Shown: positions 47,201 through 56,089 of the stretch, piece after piece
Position numbering within the stretch: position 1 is the first letter of the stretch
Layout: every line of letters starts with the position of its first letter
NCBI RefSeq assembly: GCF_029227915.1
Contig: NC_079875.1
Coordinates: 5,642,001-5,706,000, forward strand
Length of the DNA: 64,000 bases
Source: Hydractinia symbiolongicarpus
Taxonomy: Eukaryota > Cnidaria > Hydrozoa > Anthoathecata > Hydractiniidae
Direction: 5' to 3'
Program-made: the position numbers and the translations under genes
The notes under the pieces: generated by a model
Seen by the model: only the letters and a program-made list of their open reading frames with translations
Database searches by the model: none
What the model was told of the DNA's origin: nothing

Positions 47201-50200
47201 AGAAAAATTACCATGTTTGATGTATATTAGTATTTAAATCTTTCATACTTTACACAGTCTTGTATCATTTCGAATTTATTCTTTTGGTCTAACAGAGCCA
47301 TGACTTTCGTTTTTGTCAGTATGGTTGATTATACACCCTGAATACCCCTTTCTTGCACTTTTTTTATTGATAATCTTGAGCTTGAAGCAATCGTTCTTTT
47401 TTGGATGCAACTGGTGTTTTTGTTATTATCCAAAACAGCAAGTTGTGTCCCAATGTCCATATGATTGCCTTCAAAATGGTACATCTTAGGTATAGGTATT
47501 TAGCGATAACGTTATGATATACCTATCGAATACAAGAACACGTCAGCGAACGGCTTTAAGATAGGAAATATTTTTCACCCCATAAAGAGTTGTGTGGACT
47601 CCACCTGCCATTTGCCGAAGATGTTTTTTAACATTTATATGCAGGATTATCTTTCTGAACTCTGTGTGGGCTGTATTCACCCACTTTCTTGTCATCTTTT
47701 CATGCGAACACTTTTTAAACTGAATGGTTCCGTTGGTGAAAAGGAATAAAATTTAATACAGAATGACCATCCCATCAAAAACTTACCAGGCCAATGATGT
47801 TTATTGATGAAGTGGTAAATAATTGATTGAAATCTTTCCACAAGAATATCTTGATTTCCGTGGCTTTATGACAAGCTCCACCAAAAATGGTTTGCTGTGC
47901 TCTCAACTCATTCACCTGTTTAAAAAAGGTGGCAAAATATATAACAAACGGCATTACAGAAACTTGATAATGATTTTGGAAGTAAAACATACCTATTATT
48001 TCACAGCCTTTTTTTATTTAGCTCTAAGCTTTTTTTAAGCCTTTTATCACATGCCATGGATCGATCGAAAGCCTTTTATCACATGCCATGGATCGATCGA
48101 ATGTTTGATGTGTTTATACGCATCTCTAGTCATTAATTTACAAATTTGCAGGTGGCGATCAGTCGAAACCTTTTCTATGTCTACGCCTTCAGCCAAAAAT
48201 ACGATCCATAACACGTGTAAACCTTTCTTTTTCCATGCAGTTAGAGTTTTTAACCTACAAAAATAAAAGTTTATGAAAGGACATGGGAGTACATAAAGGT
48301 ATACATAGGTACAAAATGAAAAAGTAAATTGCCTCATTAACAGCAACTACATCACTACTAACTGTCTCCAATAGATACATCCATAAGTGTATATGTACAA
48401 TATTTGGCTGAGTGACGCGGACTATGACAACATCCATCTCCAATTAGGGTAACTTTCCCTTGTTGCAGAATACCAGCGATCGTTTTCTGATGGTTCTTTT
48501 CCCAAGTCTCTCGTATCACGGGTGCCACATTCTTTTCTACAGCTGTAGAATGTTGAACTATGCAAAAACTTCAAATTCATAATATAAGCAAACAATTCAA
48601 ACTTTGACACTGATATGCCAGCAAACGTAACTGCAGCAACAAGGTCTAACTTACCTTGTCCCTTTAAACATTTTAATACTGGCTGAGACAACCAGGTGTA
48701 TGTATTGTGTTTGTCAATTTCCCATTCCTCATCGTCCATTTCTTTGTCCTTGGGCTGATAATCAGTATCATTTGTTTCTTCAATAACAATACTGCTGACA
48801 TCGGATACAAAACTGTCTTTTGCTGATCCTGACAGTAATTCAGCAATGTAAAAATACATATTCGCACCATGTAGGGTAAGTTATAATTTCACTCAAAATT
48901 ACTTACCTGTTTTAAGTAATACACACGATTCACCTAAGTCGTTTTTTACATTGTTCAACAGTTTGCTTGCTAACAACGAGTACATCTTTCCTGATTCACT
49001 ACATCCAGATGTTTCGGTAAAGATAAACAATTACCAGTTTCTTCCAATTGCTTGGCTTTGTTCACACTCAGCACAAACTACATCAAAGTCTGTTTGCGTA
49101 CTAACGTTCACAAAGTTGTTGCACTCCATATTTTTTGCATCATGCCTTGTACTTTGATTTTTCTTGGTAAATTCCTATTTGGCTAGATTTATCTACATAA
49201 ACTCCTACCTTGTGTTTTGTATTAGTCCCAGTCCTGTCTTGTATTTTGTCCATTTTGTGATGTCCTGTTTCTTAGGTGGTCACCACTTTCATTTAAGCTA
49301 TTTTGCTTTGTGGTGATCTCCTTTCAATAGACTTATTTACAACAATACTTATAATACAATCATTTTTCTATAAAATCATGTACTTTTTGTCTATTGATGA
49401 ATAAATTATTACTACTACTACTACTACTTAAAAATTTGACCAAAGCTACATCATTGCACATTGTTTTTAGCCAACAATAGCATGTCAGTTTGTGCGTGCA
49501 CAGTAAAAATTTTCAGTACTTGTGTAAGCTTGTTTTTCATACTGTCCCTTGTTTTTACTTAATTTTATAATTTTTCCCGCTAAAATTGACTCGTTTCACC
49601 TGATTGTGTTTCTAGCGCTTAAATGTTTTGGCATTCCAAATCAGCTTGACATAGCATATAGACTCTTTTCCACATTGTTTTTTTTAGTTTATTAATCTTT
49701 GTAATGAAAATTTATAACTTCTTTAATAATGTTTTAGTGGATGATGTAATAAATTCATTGTCTCGATTTCTCAAAATATAAGATTAATTTAAAACAGTTC
49801 TTGGAAGGAGAAAACATGAACCTTATCAAGCTTGAAATAAAAACAGTTCTAAATATAGAGTGCCACGTAAAGTTATTTGGTGGGCTATGAGAAAATTAGG
49901 TGTGGATGAGTGGCTAGTTACGATGGTACAGTCTATGTACAGCAATGCTAGAAGTCGTGTCAGGATTAACGATTCACTTAGTGATGAATTTAGTGTAAAT
50001 GTTGGTGTACATCAGGGTTCTGTACTTAGTCCTTTGTTGTTTATTCTAGTCTTAGAAGCGCTGTCGATGGAGTTCAGAACAGGTTGTCCATGGGAGTTAT
50101 TGTATGCAGATGATTTTGTTCTCATAGCAGAGTCGATGGAAGAATTAGTTGAAAAGTTTGAGAAGTGGAAGAAAGGACTAGAGGAGAAAGGGCTAAAGGT

Positions 50201-51640
50201 AAACACAGCAAAGTCTAAAGTCATGATTAGTAGCATTGCAGCCAAGTGTGACCTTGTAGTTGGAAAGTGGCCTTGTGGAGTTTGCAGGAAAGGGGTTGGT
50301 AGTAACTCAATATTTTGTCAGACTTGCAAGCATTGGGTACATAAGAACTGCAGTAGTATTAGTGGAAGGTTAAGAGCTGACATACAGTTTGTATGCAAGC
50401 GTTGCAAAGGTGAGATTATAGAGAATGAAGTATTTCCAGCTTTAATAATGTACAACAGTGGCTCGTTAGAGATAGTTGAGAACTTCTGTTACTTAGGTGA
50501 TATGTTGGGCAGTGAAGGGGGTGTTGGTAGAAGTGTTACTTGCAGGATAGGTTCTGCTTGGAAAAAGTTCAGAGGGTTACTTCCTTTGTTGACTAGCAGA
50601 GTCCTGTCAATTGAGGTAAAAGGTAGGTTGTATGAGGCCTGTGTAAGAAGTGTTATGTTGTACGGTAGTGAGACATGGGCAGTGAAGCAGGAAGTTTAGA
50701 TAGGAATGATATGAGAATGGTTAGGTAGATGTGTAACGCCAGTCTGAGAGACAGAAAGAGTTCAGATGAGTTAAGAAGCAGGCTAAGTCTCCGTAGAATT
50801 AAAGATGTTATCCAGATAAGAAGATTGAATTGGCTGGGGCACTTGGAAAGAATGGAGGAAGATAATTGGGTAAGTAAGTGTAGAGACTTGATAGTTCCTG
50901 GGGCAAAGCCCAGAGGCAGACCGAGAAAGACTTGGCAGGAGGTTATAAGGACAGTTTAGATAGGAATTTAACTTGATACAGAGGAAGTTGATTTTAGATC
51001 TAACACAGTCTAGATCAGATTGGAAGAGGGTCATTAATATACCCCGTCCAACCCATGCTAGCATGGAAAACGGATGTTAAGCCGAGAATGATGATGATAA
51101 CCTGGTTCTTCTTAAATTTATTTATAAATATTTGAATTAATGAAGATATAATAAGCAGCAAAATCACACGTTCTTGAAGCTACTTTCATATTACATCATA
51201 AAGCTTTACTGGAGTGAATGTCTAATCGAAGCAAACGCTTTGCGCTGCTGTAATGGTGGACGAAAATCAACAAGAATTTGGGTTTGTTATGTGGTTACTT
51301 AACAACATATGTTGAAAAGGTATTGCACTTTAATCGTAAAATTAAGTGGCTACAATAAATTTTGTTTAGGACACAGGAATCCCTTTAATTAGTTGGACAA
51401 TTTTGAATCTCGCACAACATAGATATATTGCAGGCTTGTCTATCCTTTTCCCACTCACCCACCCAACCACCCACTATCTTGTGCTGGGTGAGTATACAGA
51501 TATTCTGCCATAGCAATTATATATTATATATTATAACATTCCTCACCTTCGCCATCTTCTTGAAGTTGTGGTGATGTCGTACTTGAATTAGTTGTACATA
51601 TTCCATTGAGAAGATAAAAAAATAATACTAACTGAATCAT
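32278..51640 (-). CDS. Receptor B: tandem paralogue of receptor A with an amplified internal exon and different death-fold tail
   Basis: Certain exons: 51640-51547 (signal peptide MIQLVLFFYLLNGICTTN plus stalk), 45985-45211 (TM and juxtamembrane domain, nearly identical to receptor A exon 2), 44316-44234 (linker), then up to twenty intact 54-nt exons at 44.17-34.31 kb, 34239-33832 and 32594-32278. All are phase 1 after exon 3, so any number of the 54-nt exons keeps frame: 558 residues plus 18 per repeat. Exon 34239-33832 (start uncertain by 6 nt) looks death-fold-like (FENNCSTKDLLNSVNVAF). The last exon has a second such segment (LEQWIITTKK, then FLGRNDVIEAV). It ends GGT ATG TAG, or a further exon exists if GTATGT is used as a donor. 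The first intron (5.5 kb) and the array intron are crowded with transposons. Expression and exon usage are unknown. Confidence 0.65.
33775..33810. repeat. 36-bp perfect palindrome
   Basis: Each half is ACTTAATGAATTATAATA or its exact complement, with no spacer. It sits just after the donor site of the receptor B exon ending at 33832, in the intron. Confidence 0.9.
34246..37015 (-). repeat. Exon-derived tandem array, left half (ten full units plus the 3' part of an interrupted one)
   Basis: Units of ~266 bp (for example, ccatctgg at 34314, 34580, 34845). Read on the minus strand, each unit has: a 54-nt candidate exon with acceptor TATATTTTAG and donor ATG|GTAAAAGT, encoding ATDNTSVSKLESPKQLPD; a short intron-like piece; and a truncated copy of the start of the exon that survives whole at 34239-33832 (SSPNAVYAVDNTLISVDMG). 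Most copies of the second piece carry a 2-nt deletion (gataagcg for gatataagcg) and stop in frame, so only the 54-nt part looks usable. Many overlapping 60-96 residue ORFs here are by-products of this repetition. Confidence 0.9.
37223..38616 (-). pseudogene. Penelope-like RT-GIY-YIG, 5'-truncated inverted copy
   Basis: Reads as the last ~460 residues of the plus-strand element with only a handful of differences, so the two copies are recent. It begins at AKVHKNNTPMRPVL, joined at a short aaatttt overlap to the pseudo-LTR of the plus copy. It keeps part of the reverse transcriptase (TSLYTNVPL, RYMDDII) and the whole C-terminal GIY-YIG region (VVYKFSCPRCSSCYVGQTSR, then FKEHR). The N-terminal third and the promoter-side sequences are missing, so it cannot be autonomous. 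Confidence 0.85.
38616..38840 (+). repeat. Pseudo-LTR of the Penelope-like element (upstream copy)
   Basis: About 215 bp repeated almost exactly at 41254-41482 and, inverted, at 37024-37216. It ends in a hammerhead-like core listed separately. Confidence 0.85.
38770..38825 (+). ncRNA. Hammerhead-ribozyme-like motif in the Penelope pseudo-LTR
   Basis: CUGAAGA (38775-38781) and GAAA (38796-38799) match the conserved core boxes CUGANGA and GAAA. Between them GGAA and UUCC can pair as stem II. UAUAUU and AAUAUA can pair downstream as stem III with an AUC cleavage-type triplet following. Known Penelope elements carry hammerhead motifs in this place. Weak points: an extra U at the base of stem II, a bulged A at stem III, and no clear stem I. 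The other two copies have one core box mutated (CTTAAGA on the left copy; CCAAAA at 41431-41436). Confidence 0.45.
38863..41250 (+). CDS. Penelope-like element polyprotein: reverse transcriptase + GIY-YIG endonuclease
   Basis: 795 residues from the first ATG; the frame is open another 13 codons upstream without an ATG. Order: N-terminal helical region rich in Lys/Glu (about 1-190), reverse transcriptase (about 200-560; FDVT-x-YTNVPL motif A, DGLAMGSPPAP motif B, ARYMDDII motif C), an acidic Lys/Glu linker (DEKEKEKEEEETEEK), and the GIY-YIG nuclease with a Cys-rich lead (KFSCPRCSSCYVGQTSR, FKEHR). Length and order are those of full-length Penelope elements. One oddity: motif A reads TSPYTN where the inverted copy has TSLYTN, a Leu-to-Pro change that may impair the enzyme. 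It copies its RNA into broken DNA ends in the genome. Confidence 0.92.
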   Translation: MFLTYSLLRIKIKRNGWWKDFLHYLKSLKKKENHSLRIRFLEECLKSNIIPKFLKFRIPENGCFDDKAVLEFQLKLLRKELYNAKKDLLSAEEKLHENREILKSKVSYRIIPSIIFHTRLEIRQFRSTHADTLNKKLNKLSDEQGKPLFNVTNTVICYELTERLPKYVMETLALGPRNPIIEKFNKNDVLTGLDDLIRFCKDKKINDELITDINVKTLAYVKKCNKQKPSKNIQMTKKYLKLNNLIAVPFDKGIGICVMKVESYNNKMNDIIGLPQFNKLTSKRKNEKNPVFKEEERITSVLKELKVKGKISEQLYDKLKPIGSQPPRIYGLAKVHKNNTPMRPVLSMPGSPYYKLANQVAKWLSVVDECNINSSTKQIADLITHLQLAENEELVSFDVTSPYTNVPLNEAIDDCTSLLYSGKYEKPPVDRETFHKLTLLCSSNVVMSTHDGYYQQVDGLAMGSPPAPMLANGWLSKFDDIIKGDADLFARYMDDIIRNINKDKIQEKLNEINNIHPSLKFTIERENNGEIAFLDMSIKRTPGNLVSKWYTKPTDTGLTLNFHALAPKQYKRSVVSGLVHRVYRACSSWETFHESLKKAKGILDNNQYPAEFYDPIILDTLRKIIEKPIPQTDQDEKEKEKEEEETEEKLLFIQYRGKVSDNFKRTLNNIKAPCRIIFTLNKLKSCLPSLKPTVEKSLKSGVVYKFSCPRCSSCYVGQTSRHLICRFKEHRRNGPVADHWKECERELSIDDVTILCSNSKSTYHLMTLEALFINQLKPSLNTKDEYRFRPLVIKF
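41254..41482 (+). repeat. Pseudo-LTR of the Penelope-like element (downstream copy)
   Basis: Begins right after the ORF stop and repeats 38616-38840. It contains the CTGAAGA box, but the GAAA box is changed to AAAA, so the ribozyme-like core is broken here. An AATAAA lies near its 3' end. Confidence 0.85.
41483..44172 (-). repeat. Exon-derived tandem array, right half (ten full units)
   Basis: Same ~266-bp unit as 34246-37015. A higher-order period of 1066 bp (four units) is visible: distinctive variants at 41793, 41958 and 42328 recur at 42859, 43024 and 43394. The outermost unit (44170-44117) codes ATYNTSVSNSESPKQLPD and is reached from receptor B exon 3 across a short 60-bp gap. Confidence 0.9.
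46392..47182 (+). pseudogene. P2X7 C-terminal (ballast) domain-like gene, broken
   Basis: Lies in intron 1 of receptor B on the opposite strand. Three exon pieces match the Zn-binding C-terminal domain known from P2X7 and from large cnidarian/fish families: 46580-46688 (EVWCQCRNCQKK, then CICCKEMDE), 46763-46889 (ACITDHPGFYPVLLNADVLW) and 46969-47182 (YAAYRQFTWWVHNKMGRR, then IPSCAVRRKQAQF). The upstream reading frame from ATG 46392 (LEEILPYLFEPPRVYDDSD) fits the family N-terminal lead but is in another frame, so a frameshift lies near 46500-46580. The first intron uses a GC donor (ATAG|GCAAGT). The second ends in AC rather than AG at 46967-46968, although the phase is right. The intact introns argue against a processed copy. 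With two faults it is probably dead, unless the sequence has errors. Confidence 0.75.
47183..48046. other. No gene seen between the P2X7-C-like and transposase-like pseudogenes
   Basis: AT-rich, with only short ORFs that have no support. It may be the interior or 3' flank of one of the two neighbouring broken elements. Confidence 0.4.
48047..49140 (-). pseudogene. Decayed transposase-like multicopy gene (RNase H-fold-like motifs)
   Basis: Minus-strand pieces match a large uncharacterised family that I know from cnidarian and fish genomes. From N to C terminus: STQTDFDVVCAEC (near 49.1 kb), LDLVAAVTFAGISVSKFEL (about 48.63 kb), IGDGCCHSPRHSAKYCTYTL (about 48.43 kb), and STDRHLQICKLM followed by HSIDPWHVIKGF (48.17-48.06 kb). 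The invariant acidic residues of GDG and TDRH are kept, as in DDE-type enzymes. The frame shifts between the second and third pieces and stops follow, so the copy is dead. Assignment to a transposon superfamily is not possible by eye. Confidence 0.7.
49200..49430 (+). repeat. LINE 3'-end remnant with (ACT)n tail
   Basis: Ends in aataaattattactactactactactactact (49401-49431), the short-motif tail common at 3' ends of non-LTR elements. The preceding 200 bp (gtggtgatctcctttcaata) resembles a LINE 3'UTR but has no coding content. Confidence 0.45.
49858..51100 (+). mobile_element. 5'-truncated non-LTR retrotransposon (RT with PHD-like finger)
   Basis: The open frame 49860-50699 holds the second half of a LINE reverse transcriptase (VHQGSVLSPLLFILVLEAL, then LLYADDFVLI with the YADD catalytic box). 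A C4HC3 zinc finger of PHD type is embedded after the palm (CGVCRKG, FCQTCKHWVHKNC, FVCKRC). A stop near 50698 and a frame change separate it from the conserved C-terminal piece (RRLNWLGHLERM, GRPRKTWQEV; 50729-50959). The 3' end near 51050-51100 has ccatgctagcatggaaaacg and a short (GAT)n tail. Lies in intron 1 of receptor B and is 5'-truncated like most LINE copies. The catalytic box is intact but the copy is dead. Confidence 0.85.
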
Positions 51641-54600
51641 CTTGGTGTTAAAAACTAAAGTGCAAAACAAAACATAAAAATAAACAACAACACAGAAATA
51701 TTTACTTATAACAAAACCAAATCTAAAAAAGCCAAAATATGGTAGACAGTTTGGACTGTTTAATTTCACAACTTTAAGATTTATGTAACAAATTTAGTTA
51801 GGATAAACCACAAAAGACAGGGTTCTGCTACCACAGTAATATACCTTGATTGACAAGGGAAGACAGAAACATGTTCTTAAGTCAACGTCATCAGGCAATA
51901 AGTTTGATTTGATGAAGTACCCTTTGCAGTACAACTTTTTTTTCCATACTGAATAAGACATTTGACATACCACTTCCTAACCATAAATCTATTCTCTGGT
52001 TAATTTGATCCCCAACAAAGCAGTGTATAAGAATACAATTTAGTTAATTTTCAAAAAAAATATAAAAGAAAGGAACATAAAAAGTAACAGAAATTCAAAA
52101 AGTTTTACTTCAAACCTAATGGATTTTGTTATTCAACCACATACAACCATTTTGGCAAATACTACTATTGTAAGATCTCACACTTTTCCCTAACCAAAAT
52201 TTGTTTCATATATATTATTAGCTAGCTGATTTATTTAAAAAGTTAGGAAAGCAATAACATTAGGATAACAATATTGTTGCACAAAGAAATATTCTGAAAA
52301 ATACCTTGCTTCATAAATGCTACAACTAATTGGGGATAATACAAAGAAAATGTAAACAAAGAAGTCAAATATTATTGGTTAAAGGGGTTTGAATTTTTGT
52401 ATAGACTTGGCACAGACAGGGAGCCTAGGCCAGCCTATGCTACCTATCTACTTATAGCGGATAAAGGATAGAGGATATCTAGCTATATATAGCTAGATAT
52501 TTGCACAATTTTATTATAAGGTTGTAATAAAATTGTGCAAATGTAAAAAAACTGTACAAAAAATCGTGTGACCATGTTTCGCCATGGCTAAAAAACACAA
52601 AACGAAAGCACAAAATATCTCAGTGGGACACAGTTAGTAAATCAAAGCCGAAAACGAAACTAGGGAAAGTTTACCCCTACTTTTCACTAAAAACAGGACT
52701 CCGGCCCTTACTTTGATTTTCAGAAGATATCACAAGCGCATGTTGCCTCTTTTTTTTATATCGGGACGATGGCGACAAAAAAGAGACCACCAACATTTTT
52801 GATTTTAAAATAATGTTCAGCATCATTAAATTCTTGTGGGGAACTTCAACCTGCATAGGTTGAAAACATTTTTATTACTTTTCTATTTTTTTATTACTTC
52901 TTATTTTTTTACCTAAACCCAACCTCGTCCCCAGGGCTTGATAGGTTTCTTATTCCGCATTTAGCGCGAGTGGGTCGAAATCGTTGGCGAAATCGTTGGC
53001 TGATAAATTTTCCTTTTCCTATCTTTTCGGATCCGACTAAATGTTGAAATCTTTCCGACCTTTTTTTGCAAGCAGGAACGGAAAGAGTATCTTTAACAAA
53101 GTACCAACCCCTTTTTTATTTGCGTTTGTTACAACTTTCATGTACTCACATTAAAACATTAGTATCAATTCCTGCTAATCCAAGAGATATTCATCCCAGT
53201 TAGTTAGTTAATGTAGACCATTGAACCTCCTGTTGAGGTTCCATGAAAGCTAGCTTGCACCATTCACTGGACACTTAACCATTCAATGCATTAACTGCAC
53301 ACAGTTACAAAGTTTTGGAAATTTTTGGAAAAATCTACAGAATGTGGAGGTTTCTCAGCTATAAAAAAACCTATACCCTCACCTCTCCTAAACGACAGAC
53401 GATATATTTGAGATACAAACGCCTGGATAAACATTTAAACATCCCAAATCCATTACATTCGGTCTGTTGAAAGAGTATACTGTTAGAAAATCATCTTAAC
53501 TGTTCCAAAAATTAACCCCCATACCTGAATCCATATGTTTTTATAAGCTAAGAAATAATCACTCAACAAGTTTTTGGAACTATTTTCAATGGTGGCTAAA
53601 GTTTAAATTTCTACGTATTCAAGTCCTATTCCAAAGATTTATTCAGATAATATAATCCCTCCTTCTTTTCTGAAGAGAACCTTCTCTTCCTGCTCACCAT
53701 ATATAACATGTAACACATGGGACGTCTCTTTCGCATGACTGCCATTTATATGACAGCAAGTGAAATAACCCATGAAGCATGACCTTAAGTACAAACAAAG
53801 CAGTCTGAACGAGAATGACTGATAACTATAGCACACGGATTGATTTGATGGACTATATAAAATGTTGAAGTCTTACCTTTTTAAGGTATATTAATTATAT
53901 TATTTTGTTATATCGTTTTGTCTTTTCTAGAAGATATTTCTGCTCATCTGTCGGGTTCAAACAATAAGTCTCTGATCCTATACTGTTGTCGCTCGATATG
54001 TGGAATCCCGGATAAGTGCCATTTCATTTGTCATTATTAAAAATTATTTATTTATAGTGATATTCCTATCAATGTTGTGTCCCAATACAAACGTGGAACT
54101 TTCACTGGAACCATTTTCTTTGGTCCCTAGGATTTGTTTCCTAATTTCTCCAGAAACCCTGGATAAGTGAAACATTTGCTAAGTGGGACCATTTTTCTGG
54201 TCCATTAAGCCAAATTGCACTATCTTAACTGGACCAAAATGTTTTTTTACATTAGAATAACAATTTTTTTAAAATCTTTATAGAGGGATCAAATATCTTC
54301 CCAAAGTTATTCAGTATATCATTTTTAACAAATACAGTCCTCATGTTGTCCTACTTCCACATCAAAACAAACTTCCATTTCACTGTTACGTATTATATTT
54401 TGCAAATTGCAGCGTGTTAAGCGTATCATTCAGAGAAGAAATTATACTTATAAGGATACTCACTTTGCTTGAACTGAAAAAATCGTACCACATACAAGAA
54501 AAATGAATTTGTGACACTTGAGGAAGTGGGTACCGATTTTTCGTCGTGTCGCTATAAAAAAGCGTTTCGTAGACAAAACAAACAACAAATGTGTGTGTAT

Positions 54601-54777
54601 AAAAATATATTAACAAAATAAAATACCAAGATTTTGAAAGGGAAGAGCGTAGCTGCACGACACAAAACAGACATACAACAAGTTTACAACACATTCACAA
54701 CCACTGACATTTATCACTTTGAGCATTGAAGATGTTATATCAGCAGAAAGATCATTTAGCTTCATGTCTTGGTCAAA
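51641..54777. other. Gene-free region upstream of receptor B
   Basis: Holds the presumed receptor B promoter (just above 51640) and AT-rich sequence with two adjacent perfect inverted repeats at 52475-52540. Near 54.0-54.2 kb the phrases 'ggataagtg' and 'tggtcc' recur in direct and inverted forms, suggesting a decayed small repeat. No exon is supported. Confidence 0.5.
52475..52540. repeat. Two adjacent perfect inverted repeats
   Basis: 52475-52500 is a 26-bp perfect palindrome (half: ATATCTAGCTATA). Immediately after it, TTGCACAATTTTATTA (52501-52516) and its exact complement (52525-52540) form a 16-bp stem with an 8-nt loop. No poly-T run follows in the manner of a bacterial terminator, and the context is eukaryotic, so the role is unknown. 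Confidence 0.9.
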
Positions 54778-54850
54778 TTACTGGGTAGGAATCGAGCCTA
54801 CGACCTTGACACTGTTTGATGTCACGCTCTACCAACTGAGCTACCAGTGA
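54778..54850 (-). tRNA. tRNA-like sequence, probably a tRNA pseudogene or SINE head
   Basis: 73 nt, the usual tRNA length. The D arm (TAGCTCAGTTGGTAGAGC, a good A-box) and the T arm (GTAGG CTCGATT CCTAC, a good B-box) are intact. The acceptor stem TCACTGG pairs with CCAGTAA except for one C-A mismatch. The anticodon arm has a five-pair stem (TGACA/TGTCA) but an 8-nt loop (TCAAACAG) with no U in position 33, so no reliable anticodon can be read. The flanks extend the hairpin (CTTGGTC / GACCAAG). Confidence 0.55.
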
Positions 54851-54997
54851 GGACCAAGACAATCAGCTGACAAATCAAACCGCTCTTTGTGCTCATCGAG
54901 ACAAAAGAGAGTGATCATCTGGACATTACAAACGAATGTACAACCACGACCGCTTCCCTTCAAATATGTAGAGATATACAATGTGTGTGAATTGTTT

Positions 54998-56086
54998 TTA
55001 AAATTTAAAGGTGTCCAAAAGGACAGCATCTTCCTGTAATATCTGCGATGTTGTGCAGATTGTGTCAAGCATAGCAACAAGCTTTTGTTTTTCTGCTAGA
55101 AGTTTCTTCTTTCCAACAATGCGCCAGCTTTGTGCAAGCTTTCTTTCAATGTTTTTGATGTCAACTCTAAAACTTTCCATAACTGTGCCTAATTTAGTAA
55201 CGGAATTTTGAAGGGACACACTGACATTAGCCTAAAAATGAATAAAAATAGACTGTTTGTAACTCTATTCTTGCAAATTTGCCCTTAAAGGAACGCAAGG
55301 CACAAAGCCTCAGTTTACTAAAAAGTATTCTTTGTTGCGGTGACACCATGCTTACTTATCTTCGCAATAAAAGTTGGAGAGAGCAGCTAAATTGGTAACT
55401 TACTTTCATGTCAGTTACATTAGCTTTGATACAAGCAATTTCATCTTCTCTCTCATACAGCTCTGCTGTCTTTCCACTGAGAATCAATTTGAGTGATTCA
55501 ATTTCTGCAGTTTTCTCTCCAGCAGATTCTTTTGCTTCCAACAGCTCAAACTTTACTTCTTTGTGTCTTTTAACCAACTTTCTCATGGACTTCACAAGAA
55601 CTGCTTTCTTCTTTTCAATGATGATTGTAGCTCTGTGCAGGCTGTGAAACTTTCGCTTCTTCTTGGTTTTAATCAAAACAGCATCTTCACAATACATCAC
55701 TTCATCCGAGAAACAAACCTTTTTTCTTTGCTGTCGTTTCTATTTTTCTCTACGACATGGTCAAACTGATCTTCCTGCTTTTCTTGTCTCTTTAGGCAAG
55801 ATTTTAACTTCTCTTGTTCTTCAACTTTCTCCATTGGTTTGCAATTATCTGTATGGTTATTCTCCTCCACAGGTTTTTCTTTATCTCCCTTTCCTGTCTT
55901 GCCGTCAACTATTACCTCAACTTTCTCCACTCGTTTACCTAGAATTCAAAGCTTCTGTTACAGCAATGCAAGTTCTATTTTTGTTATACGTAAGTTGGAA
56001 GTTACGATTAACTTTTCGTTGACTATATTTATACAAGAACTATTACCTTCACTCAATTCTTTCGCTGCCTCGATATCGGCACGCAT
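54998..56086 (-). CDS. Small Lys/Glu-rich coiled-coil protein, unrecognised
   Basis: Likely exons: 56086-56047 (MRADIEAAKELSE), 55938-55719 (charged linker, VEKVEVIVDGKTGKGDKEKP), about 55660-55404 (long coiled coil: KKKAVLVKSMRKLVKRHKEV, then LEAKESAGEKTAEIESLKL) and 55231-54998 (ANVSVSLQNSVTKLG, ending DAVLLDTFKF). The junctions 56047/55938 and 55404/55231 are in phase with consensus sites. The junction between the second and third exons is unresolved because no intron there restores frame cleanly, so a small error or an odd intron is possible. Helices are rich in Lys/Glu heptads and there is no enzyme motif. Function unknown; a structural or scaffold protein is a guess. The start is tentative, because an open, basic reading frame lies upstream to 56220. 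Confidence 0.5.
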
Positions 56087-56089
56087 TTT

